Below are positions 1 through 10,425 of a stretch of DNA of 64,000 nt, in pieces. The position numbers and the translations under genes were made by a program. The notes beneath the pieces were generated by a model. The model was given only the letters and a program-made list of their open reading frames with translations. It was not told where the DNA came from and searched no databases. Numbering within the stretch: the first letter of the stretch is position 1; each line of letters starts with the position of its first letter. Where the stretch lies: positions 434,001 through 498,000 of the forward strand of contig JAITYX010000012.1 of assembly GCA_021018815.1 (NCBI GenBank), read 5' to 3'. The stretch comes from Talinum fruticosum (Eukaryota; Streptophyta; Magnoliopsida; Caryophyllales; Talinaceae).

Positions 1-1925
1 GGAGATTAATGTAAATTTGGGTGTGCTTTCAAGTTGTGAAGGAGTCACAAAAAAAAGGAAGGAAATTAAGCGGAAAGAAAAGAAAAATGGGTCAGGTAAA
101 AGATAGAGGAGAATTGGGAACATGGGAAAAGCAAGAGGAACAAAGAGCAAAGGGCGAACGTAAGAGAGAGAGGTAGATGGAGCAGAGTTAGGAATAAAGC
201 AGAGAGATAGAGAGTGCGGGAGCAAGAGAGGAGGCCGGAGGCCTACCCGAAGGTAAAACATTAGCATCTATTGGGTTAAATACGGGTGGCTATTGTGATT
301 ATTAAGTTAGAATAAAGTTGAATTAGCAAAGGAACAACTTAGGAAGACATTATACATGAAATTAATTGTGGGAGCGATTCAAAATGATTGGGATTGATTG
401 TGGCTTTGGGAACGAAGGGAGGCGAGAATTACATATATGGGATGTGAAACTTTTGCTTGAGTAAAATATGGATGAATATAAGAAGGTGTTATATACTTGG
501 GCGAATACTTGAGTAAATATACTAACTTGGGATGTTGAATCTTAATATAGATATGCTTGGCTTGTGAAATGACTTGATCCCAAATAATGCTCAAAAAGTT
601 GGTTTTGAAAACAGTTCAAGTATTTTATGCAAAACGATCCTTGAATACGATTTCTTGATAACTATCTTTCAAACTTGAAAGTATGTTCTAAAGAAGTGAA
701 GCTGAATTAAGAAACTGAATTTAAATGGGTAGTATGTGGTGATGTGCCTTCTATTATGTTAAACTTATTTCAGAAAACTTAATTTAGGGGGTGGCACGTG
801 GTGCTATACCTTCCAGTTTGTTAAATTGATTTGAGATTGACATTGGTTTTTAAACGGATTTTGGGCTAAGGATTGTTTAGACTAGAGGAAGGAGGTGGCG
901 GTGCGTATCATGCCATGGGGTCCTTACGTATCGGGATGCCCATGAAACGGGGAGGTTGACTCTTTCCCGATGAGGAAAGTGGAGGCTTCCAAGAGTTTTA
1001 GTACGAGATAGGTCCCGAGAGCCTTAGTTAAGGGGTTGCACCCCTAAGAAAACTGTCCGGTGCTAGTTTAAGTCGAAGCCCCGAAAAGAGACTCTATGTT
1101 TGGAGTGATCTGTTGATAAGCACAAAACCTTGTTTGAGAAAATGTGAAAATACAATTTCGTGTTAAAATGCGTGAATTTGTGTGCATATTGAATAACTAA
1201 AGTTCTATCTTGTTTTGATTACGTTTGATCCAATTAGTAAAATAGTTCGAAACGTGAGATACTTCGAAGATGTTAGAATAGTTGCTTGAGTAAGATGTGG
1301 AGACCCTTCGTGTTTGAAATGGAAGTTCGGATATATGGAGCGAAAGTTACGATATGGTTTGTTATACGCAAATAAAGTATGAATGTTGTGATTTTGGGAT
1401 AACATTACCCATTGAGCTTGTCCTTCGCTCACCCCATATATCTTTTTGTAGTTGCGAGTACTCTCCCAGTGCCGTGTCTCATATTTGAGCATATTATGGA
1501 CTCATGTGTGATGACATTGCTGAGTGACTCAAGTTGCTTACGTACATTCAATGTATTTTTAAGTGTTGTAGCTTGTACCTAAAGTTCATATAGTTTGTAT
1601 TAGATACATCATGAACCATTTAGATTGTTTTAAGTTTATGCATGTTGGTTGGACTCTAGCGTGTGGCCATTGAGTTGTGTACTCCGAGCGTGTGGCTTGT
1701 TGAGTTATATTATAGTTTTTATGTCTTCAAACCTAGGGGACAGACCATATTACAAACATAACTCTCCCGAAATTTTTAAAAAATATATAACTCTTTTGGA
1801 AAATTACCTTCATTGCCTTTTAGTTGGAATTAGAAAGTTAAACCGACACCTGAGTGAGCCTTGGGAGTTCCTTTTCAGTAACTCTAGCGATGTAATACTC
1901 CTGGGGTGGGTTTTGGGTCATTACT
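1..1925 (+). mobile_element. Ty3/gypsy LTR, 5' part cut by window edge
   Basis: This is the downstream part of a long LTR. It matches, in reverse, the minus-strand LTR at 36040-38613. Shared landmarks are the G-box-like CACGTG at 795-800 inside a 'gtggcacgtggtg' block, the 'actccgagcgtgtggct' block near 1680, and a closing stretch around 1891 where 'tgtaatactcctggggtggg' mirrors the family terminus. The normal end GGGTGTTACA has decayed here to 'ggtcattact'. The purine-rich start (1-240) corresponds to the GC-rich transcribed leader of the other copy. Short open frames inside, for example at 1205-1492 and 1649-1927, are LTR sequence and not genes. The LTR class follows from the polypurine tract and TGTAATACCC start seen at 38613. 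The assignment of this copy is by similarity. Confidence 0.75.
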
Positions 1926-2974
1926 GAGTTTATTTTTACTTGTTTGGACGGCTGGTCGAGAGCAACTCTAGGTCATTTATGACCTAGGTCTCTCCTTATG
2001 AATAGAGAGCCTTGGCTCTTATTTCAAGCACGACTTAGTGCTTGTAGAACCACCTTGCTGCATTCCACCTAAATGGCTCATGCCTTACTGTTATGCTACT
2101 GAAACCAGATTAAGAACTACTAAATACTCCCTTATGTATTATGATCTCTTGGTTTATTTTCAGCTTATTTTGATCATATTCGTACATCCGATCCCTAAAC
2201 TCCATCGTTCACATACCTATACAAAATAATAACAAAAGGCCCCTCTTATTTGGCACTATCACATCAAAAGATGCCGATTCGAGATCCAGATCAGTAGGTT
2301 GTACAACTTGAGGGCACGGATTCAATACTCATAGCAGTTTTTATTTTTTTTATTTTTATGCTTTCTTTATCGCTTTCGGTACTATGGAGTAGATGATGTA
2401 TCACTTTTTATTCCTCCCGCCCGATGTAATCGTTTAGATTTCTTGCCTATTTTTCCTTTTTCGTTTTTTTTTCCGCTTTCGTTCTTTCTACCTTTATCAC
2501 TTTCCTTAGCTATATTTGGTTGCTTTGGTTTTACTTAGCATGTTGTTGGATGCTTATGTTTTAGCAATATTTAAATTCACTACTCGAATTAGTAATGGTC
2601 GTCTTCGGATGGGCGGAACGTAAGGGTTATCCCTACGTTTCTTATCCTTGGCCCCGAATCCATTTCTCGGTTCAAAGATCAATGGAGTCACTTTTAGCCT
2701 TTTTCGATCTTAGTTTCCCATACTAAGATGGGAAGAGCAAATCTTTATTTATTTTTTGATAATTTTTCATTCCTAAAAGCCGATCGGCGACTCCTACTTT
2801 TTGTTTTATTTGTATTCGATTGTATCTTGGTTTTTTCTTAATGTAGAATAAAAATTTTAGGGCTCTTGATTTGCCAACCAGGCCAAGAGCTCGCGGCTAA
2901 TTTCTCGGCTATGGCCTTATGGCTGGCGCCGCTAACCCTAGATGTCGGCTTCGGTCCAAATTGGTGTTTTCACA
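1926..2974 (+). mobile_element. Tat-like Ty3/gypsy LTR, copy 1, 5' truncated
   Basis: It aligns with the second half of the complete LTR at 4002-5692: 'ggtcatttatgacctaggtctctcc', a decayed TATA box (tatgaata, 1997-2004), 'gagagccttggctct', and the same downstream order as far as the terminus TTGGTGTTTTCACA at 2961-2974. The first ~650 bp of the LTR are missing, replaced by the gypsy LTR that ends at 1925. No coding capacity is recognised; the 63-codon frame at 2038-2229 is LTR sequence. Confidence 0.8.
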
Positions 2975-4001
2975 CTAATATGGCCTTAAAGCTTCATGGC
3001 GATTTAGAATCCTAATTTTATTTACGTTTTGGCTAAGAGATATGATCCCGGGACATTTCTGAAAATAATTTCTAAAATAAAATAATTAATAAAATCGCCA
3101 TTCAAACATTGCCTAATTCATTTTAAATCACTTTAATAAAATTCGAAATCTTAATAAAAGGTTCATCCCCACTTTCAAAATCATCTTGTCTTTTCCAAAA
3201 TCAAAAGTTTTCTGAAACTCTATGCCAAACATTCATGGGGATGCTTGGCTCGGTTTTTCTGGTCATGGTTCCTCCAAGTGGCCACACCACTGGGGATAAA
3301 TTTTTTATTAAGAGGACGAAACTTAAAAATTTGAGTAGTGAGTTCTAATAATGTGCTTGCGTTAAACATCTTGCATTTAGCAACCTTTGAACATACTTAA
3401 ATATTGTTTTTGACCCCTAGGAAAAATTTATTTTACCCCCTCTTTACCCTTCTATAATGAGGCTTTTACTGGATCCTAGGTGGGGCCAACTAGGCTTGAT
3501 TGCCCAAGGAAATGGTACCTCTTCCCTCGTAGCGCGCGCTCTTCGGTTAAACCGTTTAGTGCGAGAAAAATTTCAGCCAAGCTTCGGACAAAGTACGCGA
3601 GTCAAGTTTAGGCACTTCCTCCGAGCTTCATGACATTGAACGAGCCAAGCTCAAAATACCTAGCCGAATTTTAGATCCAAGAAGCGGTCAAGTTCACGCA
3701 CTCGAGCTGGACTTCGGACTTTACTAACCGAGTCAACTTCAAGCTCCCTCACCCGAGTTCGGACTAAATACATGGTCAAGTTTAGCCACACCAATCCGAG
3801 CTTCGGACCATCAAGTAGCCATGTTCAGGAACAAATAGCCTGGACTTCGGACTCGCTAGTAATGTCCAGGTCCACCCATAAGAGTTCAAGTCAAAAGATA
3901 CCAAATTTCGGATGCATAAAAGCCACGCCAATACCTAGTAAGTACCCTTTAGGCTCTACTTTGACCATCGTCTTTTAGACTTGGTCAAAATGGGGGCTAG
4001 C
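2975..4001 (+). mobile_element. Short non-coding internal region between two Tat-like LTRs
   Basis: Only 1.03 kb separates the two LTRs and I recognise no gag or pol in it. The first ~220 bp are repeated after the second LTR (5693-5890), so they are the element's leader. The last part carries a degenerate 44-bp tandem repeat, then a polypurine run 'aaaatgggggctagc' (3987-4001) directly before the TGTAGACACC start of the next LTR, as in Tat-lineage elements. This is the structure of a large non-autonomous LTR derivative. A frame at 3772-3978 lies within the tandem repeat and is not a gene. Confidence 0.65.
3575..3915 (+). repeat. Degenerate ~44-bp tandem repeat upstream of the PPT
   Basis: A core 'cttcggac' or near variant recurs at 3582, 3626 (cttcatgac), ~3668 (decayed), 3712, 3757, 3801, 3845 and 3906. 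Most steps are 43-45 bp. Around each core recur 'gtcaagtt', a 'cac'-containing stretch and 'ccgag'. The array sits just before the polypurine tract and 3' LTR. Confidence 0.65.
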
Positions 4002-5692
4002 TGTAGACACCAAAAAAGTGTCGTCCTTTTCTCTATTTTTTATTTATTGACCCCATGCTAAAATCTTGAGTCATGTTTGAGGATTTGGATCTCGGATCGT
4101 GTTTGATTGGAGTGATAGAAGCCGATAAACCACAAAGAACCCCAAGCACTAAATATTAGCCTTTTGCTCGAAGTAGATCCAAAATCCCCTTTCTTTTGGA
4201 CAATCCAAGAACTGGGCCAACCCCTCGGAGACAAAGGAGTCCAATGTCGTCTACCGAAACATTCCAAGTTTAGAATACTGCATTTTACTTTTGTCCAATA
4301 AGACAAGGAGCACAAGACTTGAAGACGACATTAAAACGTTGCATTTTATGATCACGAGCATCAAGGTGTTGCATTTGAGCTCTATAAAATAGTCCACAGG
4401 GGACTAGGAGCTTTTCCCCTTGAAACGACGTCATCGCCGGTGCCCGTAACCCTAGATTTTTAAGTGACATGCTTTATCTTGGCTTGAAGGCTCCTCTGGA
4501 AACACGCTAGGGCATGAAACCCTATGCACGTCCGGTGGTCGGCACCAGCGAATTGGGTTCTATCCAGTTTTATCTTTGCTTTATCTCGGTTCAATTTGAA
4601 CATATTTTGGCCCGATTTATTTTCAACTGTTTAGACAGCTGCCAAGAGCAAGCCTAGGTCATTTGTGACCTAGGTCTCTCCGTATAAATAGAGAGCCTTG
4701 GCTCTTATGTAAGTACGATTTCCTGCCTTAGCATCATGCTACTACGTTCCGCCTAAATGGCTTATCCCATATTGTTATGCTCGCTGAAACCAGGTTAAGA
4801 GCTACTGAATACTCCCTTTGGTATTCTAATCTCTTGGTCTCTTTTCAGCATACTTTTGTCATACATCCTACATCCGATCCCTAAACTCCATCATTCACGT
4901 ACGTACACAAAAACCGACAAAAATCCCCTCTCATTTGCCAATGTCGCATCAAGAGATCCGGATCCGAGATCCGAGATAAGTAGGTGGGACAACTAGAGGG
5001 CATGAATTCAATCATCATAGCGGTTTATTTTTATTTTTATGCTATCTTTTTCGTTTTCGGTATTGTGGAGCGGATGATGCATCGCTTTTCATTCCTCCCA
5101 GCCAAATGTAATCTTTTAGATTTCTTGTTTTATTTTCCATTTTCGCTTTTCTTTCGCTTTCTTTATTTCTCGCCTTTATCGGTTTCCTTAGCTATGTTTG
5201 GTCGCTTTAATTTTACTTAGCATGTTCTTGTATGCTTGTATTTTTCGCATTATTTAGATTCACTATTCGAATTAGTAATGGACATCTTTGAATGGGCAAA
5301 ATGGAAGGGTTTATCCCTACATTTCGTACCCTCGCCCCTAAATCCGATTCTCGGTTCAATGATCGATGGAGTTACTTTTAACCTCTTTCAGTCTTAGTTT
5401 TCCCTTACTAAGATCGGAAGAGAAAATCTTTATTTGTGTTTTCGTTAGTTTTCTTTCCTAAAAACTTACTCGGCGACTCCTACTTTTTGCTTTATTTTTA
5501 TTCAATTGCATCTCGGCTTTTTCGACTATAGGATAAAAATTTTAAGGCTCCTAATATGCTAGCCATGCCAACAGGTTGGGGCTGATTTCTAAGTCGTGGC
5601 CTTATTGCCGGCGTCGCCAACCCATTGGTGGTGGCTTCAGCTAGCACCGTGGAGTCGAAGTGGCGGCTTTGGTCCATATTGGTGTTTTCACA
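4002..5692 (+). mobile_element. Tat-like Ty3/gypsy LTR, complete copy 2
   Basis: It starts TGTAGACACCAA immediately after a polypurine run and ends TTGGTGTTTTCACA, giving imperfect inverted termini over 1691 bp. A TATA box (tataaata, 4683-4690) lies in 'ccgtataaatagagagcc'. 'TGTAGACACC' is a familiar start for LTRs of the plant Tat/Ogre/Retand group; the lineage name is inferred from this and from the pol tail at 6064. The frame at 4984-5220 is AT-rich LTR sequence, not a gene. Confidence 0.8.
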
Positions 5693-6063
5693 TCGATCTA
5701 ATTTTAAAACCCTAATTTAATCTATCTTTTGGTTAAGAGATAATATCCCGGACCTTTCGAAAATAATTTGTAAAAAAATTAATTCATAAAATCGACATTC
5801 AAACTTCGCCTAATTCATTTCAAATCACTTTAATAAAATTTGGAAATCTTAATAAAAGGTTCATCCCCACTTTTAAAATCATCCCCAATTCTAAAACCCT
5901 ACTCCTTATATTAGCTATGTCCGTTTGGGGTCGTGGCTCCTACACTTACTCCTTAGTTTTTGGCATGAAAGCGAGTCTTTCCAATAAAGATTGTCATCCC
6001 CTCATTAAGGGTCATAGCTAAAAGTCAAATTCTAGAAGAACACTAGGCTAAAGTAGGGTATGA
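5693..6063 (+). mobile_element. Leader of the Tat-like element, second copy
   Basis: The first ~200 bp repeat 2975-3190 closely: 'ggttaagagataatatcccgg', 'cttaataaaaggttcatcccc'. Similarity fades beyond ~5890. The sequence then runs into a pol C-terminal fragment, so most of the internal region has been deleted. Confidence 0.6.
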
Positions 6064-6350
6064 AGACTTGTTCTTATTAGATGAACAACGTTTTTGTGGT
6101 CTACACAATTTCAAAATATACCAGTCACATATAGAAAGGGCATGCAACAAAATTGTCGGACCTCGTCACTTACAAGTTCGTGATATGGTCCTTAAGGAAA
6201 TTAGAGTACCTATCCAAGATCAAAGAGGAAAATTCAGGCCAAATGGTAAGGAGCATATATTCTCAATAAAATCTTGCAAAAAGGAGTTGTTAAGTTGACA
6301 AATTTAGATGGTGAAGAGTTACTTTAGTACACAAATCTCAACCACTAGAA
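6064..6350 (+). pseudogene. Ty3/gypsy pol C-terminal fragment
   Basis: Residues such as 'RHLQVRDMVLKEI' and 'QDQRGKFRPN' match the end of plant gypsy integrase, where a basic strand is followed by a 'GKF.PNW.GPY' block and then a tail that normally closes near 'DGDEL'. The open frame at 6068-6298 covers most of it; after a frameshift the tail 'TNLDGEELL' follows. The protease, RT, RNase H and integrase core are absent. With the Tat-like LTR and leader just upstream, the simplest reading is an element with a very large internal deletion. Exact lineage is uncertain; a chromodomain is not visible. Confidence 0.65.
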
Positions 6351-6603
6351 AAAGTATATGTTTAGCATTAGACTAAGCAAATAAAGTATAGAACCAAGCT
6401 AGGCCCATACTAAGCCAGCTATCGGCTAACACTGGCCCAAGCCTAGTCATCCTAAGACCAGTCGTGGTCCAGCTCGGACGTCATGCATTACTTCTCCTAC
6501 GATTATAGGGTAGAGAGAAGGGAGAGGAAAGCTATAGAGAGAGAGCTTCCCGTCGTTGACGATGGCGAGGGAAGAAAATAAACATATGAAATTGAAGCCA
6601 ACA
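6351..6603 (+). other. Unassigned, probable 3' region of the gypsy element
   Basis: There is no coding signal. It holds a purine-rich stretch (~6510-6550, 'gagagagagcttcccg') and ends at the copia LTR terminus at 6604. I see nothing else in it. Confidence 0.35.
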
Positions 6604-7022
6604 TGAAAGTTTTCTCTTTAAGAGTTTGAATCACCCTAGAGGGGGTGAATAGGGTGTGAAGGAAATTTAGCGGAATTACTAAGTTTTATAAAATGAAAAA
6701 ACCTAGAAAACTATTATGAATCTAGATTGGACTCGAAGTGCGGAACTTAAAAATTACGTGGAAACCCTCATGGGGCCGAAAACCACGGACAATGTTAGTC
6801 CAAGCACTAAGTCAAATCCATTATTTTGAATTAACAAAATACAAGGACCGACCCTTACGAAATTGCTCCTGTAGACAATTCAATTATAAGTTTTTCCTAG
6901 ACACAAAGGTTCCCTTATCTATTCTAGCACTTCCTAACTAAGATAACCCTTATAGTTAGGGACAACTAAGTTGAGTTAACCTTTACAGCTGAGTCAAGTG
7001 ACTTTATAGAGAATTGAAAGAT
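6604..7022 (-). mobile_element. Copia-ORF3 LTR fragment (3' end)
   Basis: Read on the minus strand this is the R/U5-side quarter of the LTR. The terminus at 6604 is a decayed TGAAGG, followed by 'tcaccctagagggggtgaatagggtg', 'cgtggaaaccctcatgggg', and 'gttagggacaactaagttgag'. About 1.1 kb of the LTR is missing at the high-coordinate side. It is CpG-poor compared with the younger copies. Confidence 0.8.
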
Positions 7023-7031
7023 GTAAGAATA

Positions 7032-7065
7032 TGAAGGTTGTCTCTTGAGGAGGTTATGTCACCCT
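7032..7065 (-). mobile_element. 34-bp copia LTR terminus fused to pol
   Basis: 'tgaaggttgtctcttgagg' followed by 'ttatgtcaccctt' is a second copy of the LTR end, only ~10 bp beyond the previous fragment, and it joins straight into RT/RNase H coding sequence at 7066. Confidence 0.65.
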
Positions 7066-7509
7066 TGGGATTAGCTTGAAATCTTGCACAAAGGTAGACA
7101 CTAAACATGATATCCGGCCTACTAGATGTCGGATAAAGTAGAGATCTAATCATACCTCTGTAGAATTTTTGATCTACAACTTTGCCTTTCTCATCCGAGT
7201 CCAGCTTTTTATTGCTAGTCATAGGTGTAGTTACATGCTTCGCATCTTGTAGCTTGTACTTTTTCAATAAATGCCATCCTTTTCTTTATTGATTTTCAAT
7301 CGAAGGAAGAAATTAACATGTCCCATCATGCTCTTTTGGAACCCTGTCTCATTAACTCGGAAAACTCTTAGCATAGAGTTTCATTAGTAGCTCCAAATAT
7401 AATGTCAAGTAACACAAATGTGAATGATAAGAAAATCATTCCCCTTGCTTTTTGTAAAAAGAGTTACGTCAATAAGACCTCCTTTGAAGTCATTAGTAGC
7501 TCCAAATGA
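7066..7509 (-). pseudogene. Copia RT fragment
   Basis: Minus-strand frames match the C-terminal part of Ty1/copia reverse transcriptase: 'KKYKLQDAKHVTTPM', 'DSDEKGK', 'SRPDIMFS' (7004-7267) and, in shifted frames, the catalytic-loop region with 'GATNE' near 7400. The order is correct for one copy, but stops and shifts break it. At ~7510 it abuts the RNase H end of element A in the same orientation, so two copies lie in tandem without an LTR between them. Confidence 0.7.
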
Positions 7510-8835
7510 TTTCTCTAAATAGAGCTTCAGCGAGTTGATAGAGCTACTGAGTTACGCTTCTTTGAGTGCCAAGATATTAAGGATTGACCCGAAATTGGCA
7601 AGCTCCGGATGTGCTCTTTCGATCAACTTTATATCCTGCGTAGTTTGTGTCCGAGTATCCAGATCGAGTCGGTTCCGAGTCTCCGGAATACCATAGACCT
7701 AAATTCCGAGTGCCTACAAGATATCTCGAATATTCTTTTCACCACGAGTGAGATGTGATTCTTTTGGGTTAGCTTGAAATCTTGCGCATAGGCAAACACT
7801 CGAACATTATATCCGGCTCGCTGGAAGTAAGATATAGCAAAGATCCAATCATACCTCGATAAAGTTTCTGATCTATTGCTTTACCTTTCTCGTCCGAGTC
7901 AAGCTTTATATTGCTGCTCATGGGAGTAAATGCATTTAGAACTCTTGACTCATCAACCCGAGAAAATTCTCGGCATAGAAATTCATTAGTAGCACCGAAG
8001 ATAATATCATCGTAGTTCCTTGGTGTACTTTGATTGATGGACATAGATTCCATCTTTATCTTGTTTGATTTGTAACCCAAGGAAGAAGTTGAGTTCTCCC
8101 ATCATACTCATTTGGAACTCTTGACTCATCAACCCAGAAAATTCTCGACACGTAAATTCATTAGTAGCACCGAAGATAATATCATCAACATAGATTTGAA
8201 TAATAAGGAAATCTTTCTCCTTAGTTTTTATGAAGAGAGGCTTGTCGATCTAACCTCTTTTAAAATCATTTAGAACCAAGAAGCTACTCAGTCTTTCATA
8301 CCGGGCTCGAGGTGCTTGTTTAAGACCATAGAGAGCCTTTTGAAGTTTGAAAACATGATTTGGAAATTCCGAGTTTTCAAAACTAGGAGGTCTGTTCGAC
8401 ATAGACTTCTTCTTCAATAAAACCATTGAGAAATGCACACTTAACATCCATTTGATATAATTTAATATGCATGCTGGATGCAAATGCCAACAGTATTCTG
8501 ATAGCTTCAGTTCTCGCTACAGTGCAAAGGTTTCCCACAATCGATTCCTTCTTCTTGATTGTAACCTTGAGCCATAAGTCTAGCCTTGTTTCGACTACCA
8601 CTCCACCCTCATCCAGCTTTGTTCTTGAAAACCCATTTGGTTCCTATAACCGGGTGGTCGAAGGTTGGTTGGTCGAGTCCGGACTTGGTTTCTCTCGAAT
8701 TGATTGAGTTCCTCTTGCATGGCCTCTACCTATTCAGGTTCATTAAGGGCCTCTAGTGCATTTTTGGGTTCGTTTAATGAAATGAATGCAGTGAATGCAC
8801 ATAAATTATGTAGAGAGGAACGAGTTCTTACCCCA
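7510..8835 (-). pseudogene. Element A: copia RT and RNase H
   Basis: This is the C-terminal part of a Ty1/copia polyprotein. From high to low coordinates come '[12 protein letters not shown]', '[12 protein letters not shown]' (8383-8601), '[18 protein letters not shown]' (8250-8483), the catalytic YVDD near 8185, 'DSDEKGKAIDQKLYRGMIG' (7769-8080), and RNase H sequence around 7520-7680. The YVDD box is intact, but frameshifts separate every block. At 7938-8010 a second copy of the 'DDIIFGATNEFLCREF' segment replaces the expected linker, a local duplication of 8117-8190. It continues upstream into integrase. Confidence 0.85.
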
Positions 8836-10020
8836 CTGTTGATATCCGAAATTATGTTTTCTTGGGGATGACTGCAAGTAAATTTGAATGCTTTACCAGC
8901 TTCTCCGATTCATGAGATTTGTGGGCTGAGCCGCTTGATCTTCGAAGCGTGTTCCGAGTGACCCTCTTCATTAACTTGTTCGTTCCGAGTGAGCTCTTGA
9001 GTTGTCTCATTCCGAGTTTCCTCGTTCGAGTGACTTCATTCCGAGCAGGTTGAGTCCGAGTCTTTGTAGGCTCGGCTTCGTCATCATCTCTACCGAGCTT
9101 CAGCTTCGAGTATGACAACTCACTTGGCTTCTCCTGTTCAAGCTCATCAAACACTACGTCGATGCTTTCTTCCACTTTGTTAGTTCGCTTATTGAAAATG
9201 CAATAAGCTTTGCTGTGAAAGGAGTAACCTAGAAAAATACCTTCGCTCGACCGAGCATCCAACTTGGTCGAGTGATCCTTACCATTGTTGTGAACGAAGC
9301 ATTTACATCCGAATGGTCCGAAATAGGAAATATTTGGCTTCTTCCCTTTGTAGAGCTCATAAGGTGTTTTCTTCAGAATGGGTCCGATGAGGCATCTATT
9401 CGGACTATAGTTGGCTATGTTGATCGCCTCTCGCCCGTGAAATAGTAAGGTAAGTTGTGCTTAATCATCATCGTCCTTGCTATTTCTTCAAGGGTTCTGT
9501 TCTTTCTCTCTACTACTCCATTCTGTTGAGGAGTTATGGGTGCTGAGAAGTTGTGAGAGATTCCATTTTTGTCAGAAAACTCCGAGAATTCCGAGTCGTC
9601 GAATTCCCTTCCATGGTCGGTTCGAATCCTCCGGATCCGAGTCCGAGACTCAACTTGAATTTTTCAGCAGAGCTTGCTGAACTCGTTGAAAGCTTTATTC
9701 TTGTCCTTAAGAAAATGTACCCAGGTAAATCATGAATAATCATCAATAATAACAAATATGTAGGATTTACCTCCGAGACTCACAACAGGGATTTCGCCAT
9801 ATAAATCCATATGTAGTAGCTCAAGCACTTTGGATGTGGAAACTGTCTTCGAGAGATTTGAATGAAGATCTCGACTTGTTTCCTCTCGGTGCATGTGTCA
9901 CATACTTTATCTTTCTCAAAAACACAATTAGGTAAACCCCTAACCGGACCATGAGATGCCAGCTTTTTGATAGTATGCATGCTAATATGCCCTAATCTAC
10001 GATGCCAAGACCATGAATCA
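8836..10020 (-). pseudogene. Element A: copia integrase
   Basis: The N-terminal HHCC zinc region is visible as 'MHTIKKLASHG' and 'CDTCTERK' (9780-9980). The core keeps 'RTDHGREF' near 9605 and 'PQQNGVVERKN' near 9515, so the second Asp and the Glu of the DDE triad are present. The first Asp falls in a decayed block near 9820. The C-terminal linker shows 'SSEGIFLGYSFHSKAYCIF' (8852-9262), the usual copia integrase-to-RT connection. Frames are broken between blocks. The enzyme would insert element cDNA into the genome; this copy cannot encode it. Confidence 0.85.
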
Positions 10021-10425
10021 TCATGAAGAGATGCTTTTAAGCAAGATAGATTTTCACTCGGATTAGAGAAGGAATGATATAGGTGTTACCCGATCTTTTA
10101 CCCGATAGCTTGGTTTCTTTGGTATTGACATCGAAATGTAGTAGTTGGTCCGAGTGAATCTTACCTCTTGACCTTTATCACATAGTTGAGAGATGCTTGA
10201 GCAGATTGTACTTTAAATCTTTGACAAGGTAGACTGGACTGACCAAATTGCTTCCTTTTCCAATCTTGCCAATCCCCACTATCTTGCCTTTGCTATCATC
10301 TCCAAAGGTGACCTTTCCTCCTTTATGTTTTTCCAACTAAGAAAAGAGTCCTGCATCTCCGGACATATGGCGGGAACATCCACTGTCAAGGTACCAGTGT
10401 CCTTTTGATCTTTTTCGAGTGACTC
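10021..10425 (-). pseudogene. Element A: copia protease
   Basis: Reading minus from ~10425, 'GHWYLDSGCSRHMSGD' contains the DSG active-site triad of Pseudoviridae aspartic protease, intact in this copy. Downstream the 'LSQLCDKG' and 'VRFTRTN'-like stretch runs into the integrase N-terminus with frameshifts. Confidence 0.75.

Noticed and set aside
4984..5220. Hydrophobic 78-codon frame resembling a small membrane protein
   Set aside because: It lies in the middle of a complete LTR, and the matching region of LTR copy 1 (2240-2540) does not keep the frame.
9477..9755. Plus-strand frames of 60-67 codons
   Set aside because: They are antisense shadows of element A integrase, whose motifs read on the minus strand.
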